Positions 8,214 to 15,606 are shown, numbered from the stretch's first letter. The stretch: DNA of 17,245 bases from an uncultured Eubacteriales bacterium (GCA_905201895.1 CAJKPX010000043.1:1-17245), one strand, 5' to 3'. Numbers and translations: made by a program. The notes: a model not told the origin generated them from the letters alone.

Positions 8214-9191
8214 TCAGTCGATATCCTCGAAGACCTGCTCGGGCTTTTCGTTGAGAATCTCGGGGTTTTCCACGTAGCGCTTGATCAGCTTGAACGCCGA
8301 GGCGTAATAATAGCCGTCGCAGATGCGCTCGTCGGTAACAGCCTTGAGCTCGATGTACTTCTTGGTGCTCGCGCGGCCCTCACGGTCGCAGGTCACCACG
8401 CTCCGTCTGCCACCGTAGGCAAGGAACACGGGAAGATTTCCGAAGTTGTAGATATGGTGATAAATCGGACGAATTCCGAGCGAGCCCATGCTCGTGATAA
8501 TCATGCTGCCATGGAAGGGGCTGAGCCAGAGCAGACTCTTGGGAAGCAGTCCGAAATAGTCGAGAAGGTTGAGCAGCCCAACCGTCCAGCGGCAAAGAAG
8601 CCCGGGAATGAGCGAGAGCACCTTGTTGAGCTTATCAAAGGAGGTCTTATCGTCGGGCTGGTTCTGCACGTTCACAACCGCCTCGTTGAATTTAGCATAC
8701 ACCTCGTCCACCGTATCGTCGGGATTGAAGCGCACCTTGATGCAGGTGTCGGGAGCATCGAGCGCAAGCGTCTTTTTGATGGTCATTACAATCTGAATAT
8801 CGTTGCGCGCAAAGATTTTCTGACCGCTCACAAAGCGATTGATGCCGGGACGCTGCGAGATCGTGCGCAGATAAGCTGCAATCATCACATGCAGAAAGCC
8901 GAAATTCGTCATGCCCGCCTTTACCTTTTCGCGGCAGAATTTGTCGGTTTTGGTCACGTCAAACATATCAGCATAGGTGTTGCAGGCATCGCAACGCATC
9001 GGCATGATGTAGGGCATAAACTTGTTCATGGGGTTGATCGTGCGCAGCTTTCGTCCGTCGGAACGGTCTCCGAAGCGGCGGCGACGTTTCTTTTTTGCAG
9101 GAGCTTCCTCGGGCGCGGCTTTTTCCGCCTCGGGCACGTTGGCTGTCGCCTCGGTCTCGGGGTCCTTTTGCAAAGTCTTTTCGTCCGTCAT
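8214..9191 (-). CDS. Free-standing 2-oxoacid dehydrogenase E2/CAT-fold acyltransferase-like protein, catalytic His replaced
   Basis: The 325-aa protein resembles the catalytic domain of 2-oxoacid dehydrogenase E2 and chloramphenicol acetyltransferases but has no lipoyl or peripheral-subunit-binding domain. Residues 1-40 are a low-complexity Glu/Ala/Pro segment ending in a KKKRRRR patch. The fold then begins near YIMPMRCDACNTYADMFDVT. Further matches are ISQRPGINRFVSGQ (111-124), the ISNLG-like segment SMIITSMGSLGI (229-240) and the final motif DERICDG (287-293). E2 and CAT enzymes have HxxxDG here, with His as the general base; in this protein Glu288 occupies that place while Asp292-Gly293 remain. 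I believe similar stand-alone proteins occur in other Clostridia, but their role is not known to me. It has its own promoter and terminator. The ATG at 9191 follows AAAGGAAAA. The fold call is good; any acyltransferase activity is doubtful. Confidence 0.8.
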   Translation of the reverse strand: MTDEKTLQKDPETEATANVPEAEKAAPEEAPAKKKRRRRFGDRSDGRKLRTINPMNKFMPYIMPMRCDACNTYADMFDVTKTDKFCREKVKAGMTNFGFLHVMIAAYLRTISQRPGINRFVSGQKIFARNDIQIVMTIKKTLALDAPDTCIKVRFNPDDTVDEVYAKFNEAVVNVQNQPDDKTSFDKLNKVLSLIPGLLCRWTVGLLNLLDYFGLLPKSLLWLSPFHGSMIITSMGSLGIRPIYHHIYNFGNLPVFLAYGGRRSVVTCDREGRASTKKYIELKAVTDERICDGYYYASAFKLIKRYVENPEILNEKPEQVFEDID

Positions 9192-9213
9192 ATAAATTTT
9201 CCTTTCTCAATGC

Positions 9214-9228
9214 GACGCTTTTCGCGTC
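9214..9228 (-). promoter_or_regulatory. 5' leader hairpin of the E2-like gene
   Basis: A perfect stem GACGC/GCGTC encloses a five-base loop. It lies about 5 nt after the predicted transcript start and some 20 nt before the start codon. Such a 5'-proximal hairpin may protect the mRNA from 5'-end decay; no riboswitch was recognised. Confidence 0.4.
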
Positions 9229-9239
9229 TATACCCCTCT

Positions 9240-9268
9240 ATTATAAACAAAAGTTAACAAATAATCAA
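9240..9268 (-). promoter_or_regulatory. Promoter of the E2-like gene
   Basis: On the minus strand TTGATT (9268-9263) is followed after 17 bases by a perfect TATAAT (9245-9240). The start point would be near 9233, about 42 nt before the ATG at 9191. Confidence 0.65.
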
Positions 9269-9306
9269 GTGATTTTTCAAAAAAAGAAAAAAAATTTGAA
9301 AAGCTA

Positions 9307-9335
9307 TTGAAAGAAAAGGAAAAAAATGATAAAAT
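9307..9335 (+). promoter_or_regulatory. Promoter of rnhA and the esterase gene
   Basis: TTGAAA (9307-9312) and TAAAAT (9330-9335) are separated by exactly 17 bases in an A-rich tract. Transcription would start near 9342, leaving a leader of about 78 nt. In that leader CACCG (from about 9345) can pair with CGGTG (about 9371-9376), while GGTGA in the same place can pair instead with TCACC just after the AAAGGA site. The two pairings exclude each other. Confidence 0.65.
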
Positions 9336-9419
9336 GATAACGGCCACCGAGGCTTTGCAAAACAGAGACGCCGGTGATTTGCGATTTTTTAAGTACCCGA
9401 AAGGACGGTCACCCATAGC

Positions 9420-9881
9420 ATGAAGCACGTTGACATCTACACCGACGGCGCCTGCCGCGGAAACCCCGGCGTTGGCGGTTGGGGTGCGGTTTTGGTCTAC
9501 GGAACGGCAGAAAAGGAGCTCTCGGGCGGACAAGCGCTCACCACCAATAACCGCATGGAGCTCACCGCCGCGATCGAGGCGCTTGACGCACTCCGCGAGC
9601 CCTGCGAGGTCACGCTCACCTCGGACTCCAAATATCTCGTTGACGGCATCTCACGCGGATGGGCACGCTCCTGGCGCAGCAACGGCTGGAGAAAAAGCGA
9701 CCGCTCCCCTGCCCTCAACGCCGATCTTTGGGAGCGTTTGCTGGATCTGCTCGACGTGCACAGCGTCACGCTTGTTTGGGTCAAGGGACACGACGGGCAT
9801 CCCTACAACGAACGGTGCGACCGCCTCGCTACCACCTTTGCCGATCAGATTTTAACAACACAAGGAGAAAATAACACATGA
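9420..9881 (+). CDS. rnhA: Ribonuclease HI
   Basis: RNase HI cuts the RNA strand of RNA-DNA hybrids, clearing primers and R-loops. The 153-aa protein has all four carboxylates of the active site: D9 in YTDGACRGNPG, E47 in NNRMELTAA, D69 in TSDSKY and D134 in NERCDRLA. H124 of the VKGHDGH loop is also present, and the basic, Trp-rich segment 79-92 matches the handle region of the Escherichia coli type. Length is normal. The ribosome site is weak: AAAGGA sits about 15 bases before the ATG. The stop overlaps the next gene's start as ATGA, so the esterase lipoprotein is probably translated in a coupled way. That partnership is functionally unexpected. Confidence 0.95.
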   Translation: MKHVDIYTDGACRGNPGVGGWGAVLVYGTAEKELSGGQALTTNNRMELTAAIEALDALREPCEVTLTSDSKYLVDGISRGWARSWRSNGWRKSDRSPALNADLWERLLDLLDVHSVTLVWVKGHDGHPYNERCDRLATTFADQILTTQGENNT

Positions 9882-11086
9882 AAGCAACCTTCATCAAATG
9901 CATTGCCTTGCTCCTCGCAATTCTGCTCCTCCCCCTCTGCATCGGGTGTGAGCCGCAAACAAGCGATCCGCAGGACACCGACAGCACCGTCGATGGAACA
10001 ACGTCAGACGCCACCGAAGAAACAACTGCCGACGCCACCGAGGAAACAACCGAAGCAGAAACCGAAGACACCTACGTTTATGAGCAGCATACCTATTCCA
10101 CCCTCGAGTGCACTGACAAACTCAAGATCACGGGCAGAAGCATTGCCACTGACAAGGGCATCACGGTTGACTGGTCGGGCTCGGGCATCGAATTCCGCGC
10201 TCGCTGCCACGGCAATGTCAAGGTGAACATCACCTCCGGTCATTCCTACACCTTCAAGCTCTACGTCGACGGAAATAAGCCCACCTCCTTCTCGGTCTCG
10301 GCAGGCACGACCTCCTATCTGATCGCAATGGGACTCGACAAGGGCGAGCACAGCTTCCGTCTGGTCAAACAGGCGGCGGTGGAATCCTCCAACAGCGGCG
10401 TGCTCAGCACGATCAACTCGATCGAGCTCAAGGGCGATCTGCTCGACCGTCCCGCCGACGCCCCCTATCTCATTGAATTCATCGGTGACTCGATCACCTG
10501 CGGCGTTGGTTCACTTGCCGAGAACGTTCCCAATGCCACCGGCTCCTACGCCTACCTCTGCGCCGAGCAGCTTGCCGCCGATTATTCAATGGTTTCGATC
10601 TCGGGCATCGGTCTGCTCAAGAGCACGGCACGCCACAACGGATTGACCATGCTTTCCACCTATTCGCTCAACAACTACTACCGCGACAGGCTTCAAACAT
10701 ACACCCCCACGCGTCAGGCAGATCTGGTGGTAATCAATCTCAACACCAACGACAAGGGCAGCATGACCGCCGCCCAAGAGGAAAACTACAAGGCAGCAGC
10801 CAAGACACTCCTCCAACAGATCCGCGAAATCCACGGCGAGAACGTGAAAATCGTTTGGGTATACGGCATGATGCGCGGCTACAACACCGGCTACTGCGAC
10901 ATCTGGGCAGACGAGGTTTTGGCAGAGCTTGGCGGCGAGGCAGCAGGCTACTATTCCAAGGAGCTCCCGCTCAACACGCAGGGCGTTGCAAGCCACCCGA
11001 GCACCAAGGGACACCAGACCGCCGCACGCGCGCTGGCAGGATTCCTGATCGACAAGGGACTGATTCCCGCTCCCACAGCAGAATAA
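9878..11086 (+). CDS. Secreted lipoprotein, CE2-like SGNH acetyl-xylan/carbohydrate esterase
   Basis: The 402-aa product looks like a surface lipoprotein esterase that removes O-acetyl groups from plant or host glycans. An N-terminal hydrophobic stretch ends in CIGC with C24 as the likely lipidated residue; Cys at -3 is not typical of a lipobox. A Thr/Glu/Asp-rich linker follows (about 25-65) with repeats of the kind DATEETTxD. A beta-rich jelly-roll-like domain (about 70-190) precedes the SGNH hydrolase domain. There IEFIGDSITCGVG gives nucleophile S205, VINLNTND is the Asn block, and ASHPSTKGHQ supplies H373. This two-domain layout is that of carbohydrate esterase family 2, whose studied members use a Ser-His pair. 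AAGGAG lies 11 bases before the ATG, which overlaps the rnhA stop by 4 bases. Substrate is inferred only. Confidence 0.85.
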   Translation: MKATFIKCIALLLAILLLPLCIGCEPQTSDPQDTDSTVDGTTSDATEETTADATEETTEAETEDTYVYEQHTYSTLECTDKLKITGRSIATDKGITVDWSGSGIEFRARCHGNVKVNITSGHSYTFKLYVDGNKPTSFSVSAGTTSYLIAMGLDKGEHSFRLVKQAAVESSNSGVLSTINSIELKGDLLDRPADAPYLIEFIGDSITCGVGSLAENVPNATGSYAYLCAEQLAADYSMVSISGIGLLKSTARHNGLTMLSTYSLNNYYRDRLQTYTPTRQADLVVINLNTNDKGSMTAAQEENYKAAAKTLLQQIREIHGENVKIVWVYGMMRGYNTGYCDIWADEVLAELGGEAAGYYSKELPLNTQGVASHPSTKGHQTAARALAGFLIDKGLIPAPTAE

Positions 11087-11120
11087 AAAAGACGGTAAAC
11101 ACGAAACGAGCTCGCCCAAT

Positions 11121-11330
11121 GGTGTGATACTCTTAACGGAGTATCACACCAGTTCTATTCGCCTCTGGCGAGTTCTATTGCTTTCGCAGTGATATTCGGG
11201 CTTGCGCCGAGTGGTATTCGCTTCGCGAGTTTTCGGGGCGAATAGAATAACACTGTGAGGAAAAGCCGAACAATATCACAGCCCATAGGGGCAATATCAC
11301 TCTTTGCGTCAGCAAAGAATATCACTTATA
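11121..11330. repeat. Modular palindromic repeat element between convergent genes
   Basis: A gene-free stretch with layered symmetry. It opens with a perfect 12-bp hairpin (11121-11132 with 11139-11150, 6-base loop). Four units then begin at 11151, 11171, 11188 and 11210, two reading AGTTCTATT, one AGTGATATT and one AGTGGTATT. Each is followed by a small hairpin: 11160-11170 (CGCC/GGCG), 11179-11188 (TGC/GCA), 11197-11209 (imperfect) and 11218-11228 (TCGC/GCGA). The second half carries the reverse-complement word AATATCAC at 11272, 11293 and 11318, with perfect hairpins between copies: GCCC/GGGC (11281-11292) and 7 bp at 11301-11318. An outer 11-bp pairing joins 11153-11163 to 11237-11247. 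No ORF fits it. It may be a non-autonomous mobile or REP-like element; what it does is unknown. Confidence 0.7.
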
Positions 11331-11340
11331 AAATGCAGAA

Positions 11341-11390
11341 AAGAGAGAGTTCTACGGGATTTTGCTTCCGTATTACTCTCTCTTCTGTTT
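11341..11390. terminator. Terminator of the pot operon, possibly bidirectional
   Basis: A 10-bp perfect stem (11341-11350 with 11375-11384) carries a further 4-bp inner stem (11354-11357 with 11368-11371). On the minus strand it begins 12 bases after the potD stop and is followed by TTTTC and more T-rich sequence. On the plus strand it is followed by CTGTTTTACTGTTT, so it could also stop transcripts from the esterase gene. Confidence 0.75.
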
Positions 11391-11396
11391 TACTGT

Positions 11397-12647
11397 TTAG
11401 TCGTAAAGCTTTGACCAGCGGCGTTTTTTGAGGATCTGATAGACCACAAGCAGGATCAAGGCACCGATGATCACGCCGCATCCGATATAGATGCCTGTGC
11501 CGATGCTGCTCTCCACCTTGAGTTCCTCCCAGAGTCCGTTGAGCATACTCAAACGCTCGGGAGTGAGGTTGAGATACGCCTGCGTGGGAACCGAGGACGC
11601 CATCTCACCGTAGAGAATCTCCATCGCGTCGGGATGCACCTCTGCCATATATTCCTGATACTCCTCGTTCTCAATCACGGTGGTCAGCGGAGACGCATAG
11701 TAGGTGTACTCTGCGTTTGCCACTGCAATCTCCTCGCTGCACATGAAATTGATGTAGTGCGAGGCAAGATCAAAGTTTTTGCTGTTCTTCGGGATGCACA
11801 TGGCGTCCACGTAGAAGTTCGTTCCCTCCTCGGGATAGAAAAAGGCAAGATCGTCATTGTCCTCGTACATGGTCAGATAGTCGCCTGCGTAATACGCCGC
11901 AACCGCTGCCGAGCCGCTCTTCATTTTGTTGAAGATCTCGTCCATCACGTAACCCTGCACAACGTCCTTTTGCTCCTTCAGCAGATCCAGCGCCTCGCGC
12001 CACTGCTCGTCGGTTGCCTCGTTGACGTCATAGCCGAGGTAATAGAGCGCGGTACCGAACGCATCACGGCTGTTGTTGAATTGCAGGATGTCTCCGCGAT
12101 ATTGCTCGTCCCACATCAGTGCCCAGCTTCCAAGCTCGGTGTCGTCATCGGACACGATCGAGGAATTTCGGATGATACCGATCATCCCATAGAAATAAGG
12201 CACCGAATAGGTGGTGGCGGGGTCATCGTCCTCGTAGTAAACGTTCTCGCCCGTGAATCGGGGATCCACGTGTGCGTAGTTTGGAATTTTGGAAAGATCG
12301 AGCGGGGCAAGCAGATTCTCGGAAACCATGCGTTGGATCATATAGTCCGAGGGAATGATCACATCATAGCTTGCCGAGCCGCTGCTGATCTTGGCATACA
12401 TGTCCTCGTTGCTCGAAAAGGTGGAATAGTTGACACGAACGTTCATGCCGAGCTCCTCGCGGCAATATTCCTCAAATGCGGCGTTGACGTCGAGCGACTC
12501 CTCCGAGCCGTCCGAGATATATTCACCCCAGTTGTAAACGTAGAGCGTCACCGTCTCCCCCTCAACTGCAGAGCAGGAGGAGAGCAGGATGCAAGAAAGG
12601 CACAGGAGCGCGGTCAAGGTCAGAGTGAGAACCAGTATTTTTTTCAT
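11397..12647 (-). CDS. potD: Polyamine ABC transporter substrate-binding lipoprotein PotD, with C-terminal membrane helix
   Basis: PotD captures spermidine/putrescine outside the membrane and delivers it to the PotBC channel. The 416-aa product starts with a lipoprotein signal ending LLSSC (C25 lipidated). The mature part opens TLYVYNWGEYISDG, the usual PotD/PotF beginning, and continues with the solute-binding fold (SYDVIIPSDYMIQRM, QRYRGDILQFNNSRDAFG-type blocks, GTNFYVDAMCIPKNSKN). Unusually, residues about 385-406 form a strongly hydrophobic helix followed by KKRRW, a second membrane anchor with a positive-inside end. The ATG at 12647 shares its A with the potC stop (TGATG). The open frame extends up to 12764 but that part lies inside potC and lacks family similarity. 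It is the last gene of potABCD. The transport role is firm; exact polyamine is not decided. Confidence 0.92.
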   Translation of the reverse strand: MKKILVLTLTLTALLCLSCILLSSCSAVEGETVTLYVYNWGEYISDGSEESLDVNAAFEEYCREELGMNVRVNYSTFSSNEDMYAKISSGSASYDVIIPSDYMIQRMVSENLLAPLDLSKIPNYAHVDPRFTGENVYYEDDDPATTYSVPYFYGMIGIIRNSSIVSDDDTELGSWALMWDEQYRGDILQFNNSRDAFGTALYYLGYDVNEATDEQWREALDLLKEQKDVVQGYVMDEIFNKMKSGSAAVAAYYAGDYLTMYEDNDDLAFFYPEEGTNFYVDAMCIPKNSKNFDLASHYINFMCSEEIAVANAEYTYYASPLTTVIENEEYQEYMAEVHPDAMEILYGEMASSVPTQAYLNLTPERLSMLNGLWEELKVESSIGTGIYIGCGVIIGALILLVVYQILKKRRWSKLYD

Positions 12648-13477
12648 CACTTCACGCCTCCCTTCACTCGTTTCGGCTTCCGCTTCGCGCGGCTTTCCCC
12701 TGCCGAGCCGGCAAGGTTCACGGCAATCAGAAGCACCAGAATGACCACGATCAGAAGCGTGCAAAGCGCATACATGCTGAACTTCACCTCGTGCGCGGTC
12801 TGATTGTAGATGTAGAGCGGCAGGGTTTTGAAATCGGGGGACGATACGAAGTGACTAATCACGAAATCGTCGAGCGAGAGCGTAAAGCTCATCATCAGAC
12901 CCGACACAATACCCGGCAGAATACAAGGCAGCTCCACGCGCATAAACGTCTGCGCGGGGGTGCAGCCGAGGTCGAGTGCCGCCTCGGTGAGATTTTTGTC
13001 CATCTGCCGAAATTTCGGGAGCACCGAAAGGATCACGTAAGGCAGATTGAAGGTGGTGTGCGCGATCAGCATCGTCCAGAAGCCGAGTAGATCAGTCAAG
13101 TGAAGCATTGTGCCAACGCCAACGAAAAGCAGCATCATCGAAACACCGGTTACAATATCGGGGTTCATCATGGGGATGTTGGAGACGCTCTCCATCATGC
13201 TGCGGTAGTATTTGCTCTTTGCACGCGAGATGCTGAACGCTGCAAGCGTGCCGATCAGCGTGGCGAGCAGCGAGGAAAGCGCGGCGAGCAGGAGCGAGTT
13301 TTTAAGGGCTGTGAGTGCCTCATCGTCGCGGAAGAGCTCCTCATACCAATGGGTGTCAAAGCCCGAAAAATGGCTCAGGCTCCCCGACTCGTTGAAGGAA
13401 AACAGGATCACGACGAGGATCGGCGCATAAAGGATCAGGAAGATCAGACCGATATAAAATTTAGACAGAAATTTCAT
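12647..13477 (-). CDS. potC: Polyamine ABC transporter permease PotC
   Basis: PotC is one of the two membrane-spanning subunits of the spermidine/putrescine importer. The 276-aa protein has about six hydrophobic segments, beginning with residues 7-27. The cytoplasmic EAA loop reads EAALDLGCTPAQTFMRVELPCILPGI (165-190), the docking site for the ATPase. The segment MSFTLSLDDFVISHFVSSPDFKTLPLYIY is typical of PotC. The C-terminal end is basic (RAKRKPKRVKGG). Its start overlaps the potB stop by 4 bases (ATGA) and its stop overlaps the potD start by one base, so translation is coupled throughout. Confidence 0.94.
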   Translation of the reverse strand: MKFLSKFYIGLIFLILYAPILVVILFSFNESGSLSHFSGFDTHWYEELFRDDEALTALKNSLLLAALSSLLATLIGTLAAFSISRAKSKYYRSMMESVSNIPMMNPDIVTGVSMMLLFVGVGTMLHLTDLLGFWTMLIAHTTFNLPYVILSVLPKFRQMDKNLTEAALDLGCTPAQTFMRVELPCILPGIVSGLMMSFTLSLDDFVISHFVSSPDFKTLPLYIYNQTAHEVKFSMYALCTLLIVVILVLLIAVNLAGSAGESRAKRKPKRVKGGVK

Positions 13478-14298
13478 ACGATGATATCCTCCCCACTATC
13501 CGAAAATCGGTTCATAACGGCAAGCGAGATCAAAATCAGAACCATCATCACCAGAGAGATCGCTGCACCCGTGTGATAGGTGACGGCGTTCTTGAATTGG
13601 CGCTCGATGGTGTCACCGATCAGATCAAACGAGCCACCGCCGAGCTTCTGCGAGATATAGAAGGTGCTGATCGAGGGAACGAATACCATCGTGATGCCCG
13701 AGATCACACCGGGGGCGGTGAGGGGTAGGATCACGCGCAGGAGCGTTTGACGGTTGTGGCAGCCGAGGTCTGCCGCTGCCTCGAGATAGCGGCTATCGAG
13801 CTTGGTCATCGAGGTGTAGATCGGCAAAACCATGTAGGGCAGAAAATCGTAGATCATACCCAAAATCACGGCACCGTCGGTTCCGATAAAGGTGAGCTTG
13901 GGGAGCCCGACCGACACAAGCAGCGAGCTCACAAGACCGCCGTTGTCGAGCAGCGCCATGAGCGAATAGGTGCGGATCAGAAGGCTGATCCACATGGGAA
14001 GCATGAGCATCACGAGCAAGATGCTGCGCGCACGCTCGGACATGCGCGACATGCAATATGCAAGCGGATATCCAATGAGAAAGCACACGGTGGTGGCAAT
14101 GAGCGAGAAGCCAAGCGACATCACAAAGGTGTGCGAATAGGATGAGAGCGAGAGAATATTCTCCAGCGTGAACGCGCCGTTGCGGTCGGTAAAGGCAAAG
14201 TACACCACGAACAAAAGCGGTGCAATGATAAACATTGCCGACCAAACGATGTGCGGTGCCGCCGCCATCCGTTCAAAGATCGAGGTTTTCTTTTTCAT
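13474..14298 (-). CDS. potB: Polyamine ABC transporter permease PotB
   Basis: PotB pairs with PotC to form the transmembrane channel of the importer. The 274-aa protein has a first membrane helix at about 18-36 and further helices to the C-terminus. Conserved signs are LPMWISLLIRTYSLMALLDNGG (100-121), the YDFLPYMVLPIYTSM segment (150-164) and the EAA loop EAAADLGCHNRQTLLRVILPLTAPGV (173-198). The start overlaps the potA stop as ATGA and its own stop overlaps potC in the same way. Length is normal for the family. Confidence 0.94.
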   Translation of the reverse strand: MKKKTSIFERMAAAPHIVWSAMFIIAPLLFVVYFAFTDRNGAFTLENILSLSSYSHTFVMSLGFSLIATTVCFLIGYPLAYCMSRMSERARSILLVMLMLPMWISLLIRTYSLMALLDNGGLVSSLLVSVGLPKLTFIGTDGAVILGMIYDFLPYMVLPIYTSMTKLDSRYLEAAADLGCHNRQTLLRVILPLTAPGVISGITMVFVPSISTFYISQKLGGGSFDLIGDTIERQFKNAVTYHTGAAISLVMMVLILISLAVMNRFSDSGEDIIV

Positions 14299-15422
14299 TC
14301 TTCTTCATTTTCCTCCGTCACATCAGAAAGCTTGTCCAGCTCGTCACTAAAGGAGGAATAGTCGCCGAACATGCCCGAAAATTCGGATTTTTTCATGATA
14401 TGAATGGCATCGGGGTCGATCGAGAGTCCGATCGTCTCTCCCTCCGCCACAAAATCGGTGGTTTGGATCATCCACTTAAAGCCCGCCACGTCCACGATGA
14501 TCTCATAGTGCACACCGCGGAAGGTGACACCCGTTACCAGACCGCGGAGCATGCCGCGCTCAACCGGAACCACGTCCACGTCCTCGGGACGCACCACCAC
14601 GTCGACCGCCTCGTTCGGCGCAAAGCCGCCGTCCACGCATTCAAACACGTGACCCGAGAATTTTGCCCTTTTGTCGGCAAGCATCACGCCGTCCACAATG
14701 TTCGACTCGCCGATGAAGTCGGCAACGAAGGCGTTGACCGGCTCGTTATAAATATCGGTGGGAGAGCCGATCTGCTGGATGTGTCCGTTCTCCATAACCA
14801 CAACGGTATCCGACATCGAAAGTGCCTCCTCCTGATCGTGCGTGACGTAGATGAAGGTAATGCCGGTTTGATGCTGGATGTTTTTAAGCTCGTTCTGCAT
14901 GTCCTTGCGGAGCTTGAGGTCGAGTGCCGAGAGCGGCTCATCGAGCAAGAGGACCTTGGGCTGGTTGACCAACGCACGCGCAATTGCCACGCGCTGCTGC
15001 TGACCGCCCGAGAGCGTGCTCACGCGACGGCGCTCAAAGCCCTTGAGGTTAACCAGCGCCAGCATCTCCTTGACCTTTGTGCGGATCTCGGCGTCAGGAC
15101 GCTTGTGAATACGCAAACCGAAGGCAATATTATCAAAAACGTTCAAATGAGGAAAAAGCGCGTATCGCTGGAAAACCGTGTTGACCTGGCGCTCGTAGGG
15201 TGGGATATCGTTGATGCGTTTTCCGTCAAAGAAAACGTCACCCGCATCGGGGGTCTCAAAGCCGCCGATGATACGCAGGGTGGTGGTTTTTCCGCATCCG
15301 GAGGGACCGAGAAGCGTGATAAACTCCTTATCGTGAATTTCCAGACTCATGTTGTCCAGAACGGTCTCTCCATCGAAAGATTTGGAGATTCCATCCAACC
15401 GAATCAGTACATTTTTGTTCAT
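14295..15422 (-). CDS. potA: Spermidine/putrescine ABC transporter ATP-binding protein PotA
   Basis: PotA is the ATPase that drives polyamine uptake from the cytoplasmic side of PotBC. With the ATG at 15422 it has 375 aa. Visible motifs are Walker A GPSGCGKT (39-46), the Q-loop in VFQRYALFPH (Q85), signature LSGGQQQR (137-144), Walker B LLLDEP (158-163), the D-loop SALD and switch H195 in VTHDQEEA. A TOBE-type C-terminal domain follows (about 240-350), and the protein ends in an acidic tail (TEENEEE). AGGAG lies about 12 bases before the ATG. A longer frame from a GTG at 15482 lacks a ribosome site and family similarity, so I rejected it. It is the first gene of potABCD, about 139 nt below the predicted transcription start. 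Confidence 0.95.
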   Translation of the reverse strand: MNKNVLIRLDGISKSFDGETVLDNMSLEIHDKEFITLLGPSGCGKTTTLRIIGGFETPDAGDVFFDGKRINDIPPYERQVNTVFQRYALFPHLNVFDNIAFGLRIHKRPDAEIRTKVKEMLALVNLKGFERRRVSTLSGGQQQRVAIARALVNQPKVLLLDEPLSALDLKLRKDMQNELKNIQHQTGITFIYVTHDQEEALSMSDTVVVMENGHIQQIGSPTDIYNEPVNAFVADFIGESNIVDGVMLADKRAKFSGHVFECVDGGFAPNEAVDVVVRPEDVDVVPVERGMLRGLVTGVTFRGVHYEIIVDVAGFKWMIQTTDFVAEGETIGLSIDPDAIHIMKKSEFSGMFGDYSSFSDELDKLSDVTEENEEE

Positions 15423-15567
15423 TCCGAATAAATACTCCTTTTGGAAGAAAATAAGAAAATATCCATGGAACAAAACGGACACACGCCCGCTGCCAAGCAG
15501 CCCCTCTGCGGTTGAAAACAGAGCGACCTCCTCTGCTCGGCACTATGACCACAAATTTACAGAGTAT

Positions 15568-15596
15568 ATTGTAACAGATAACGTCGGAAATTGCAA
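15568..15596 (-). promoter_or_regulatory. Promoter of the potABCD operon
   Basis: On the minus strand TTGCAA (15596-15591) is followed after 17 bases by TACAAT (15573-15568), preceded by TGT to give an extended -10 (TGTTACAAT). The start point is near 15561. The identical extended -10 occurs at the flavin reductase-rubredoxin promoter (16459-16467). The -35 box lies inside the inverted repeat 15585-15606, so a protein bound there should block or control initiation. Confidence 0.65.
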
Positions 15597-15606
15597 TACA
15601 TTTCCG
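15585..15606. promoter_or_regulatory. Putative operator of potABCD (7-bp inverted repeat over the -35 box)
   Basis: CGGAAAT (15585-15591) and ATTTCCG (15600-15606) form a perfect inverted repeat with an 8-base spacer. A third half-site, CGGAAA at 15616-15621, makes a further inverted pair with TTTCCG of 15601-15606 (9-base spacer). The regulator is unknown, and no regulator gene lies beside the operon in this window. Confidence 0.55.

Noticed and set aside
8127..9257. 376-codon plus-strand open frame
   Set aside because: Antisense to the E2-like gene; it begins inside that gene's terminator and runs through its promoter.
9342..9419. Guanidine-II (mini-ykkC) or other known riboswitch in the rnhA leader
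   Set aside because: A GGACGG string is present, but there are no paired hairpins with ACGR loops, and rnhA is not a plausible target. No other known riboswitch consensus was recognised.
11113..11330. CRISPR array
   Set aside because: The repeated words are only 7-9 bases, spacing is irregular, orientation reverses midway and the intervening sequences are hairpins rather than unique spacers. No cas gene is nearby.
12648..12764. 39-residue N-terminal extension of PotD
   Set aside because: It lies wholly inside potC, is Arg/Glu-rich, and would place a good lipoprotein signal in the middle of the protein. The ATG at 12647 overlaps the potC stop as expected for an operon.
14235..15431. 398-codon plus-strand open frame
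   Set aside because: Antisense to potA, whose ATPase motifs are complete.
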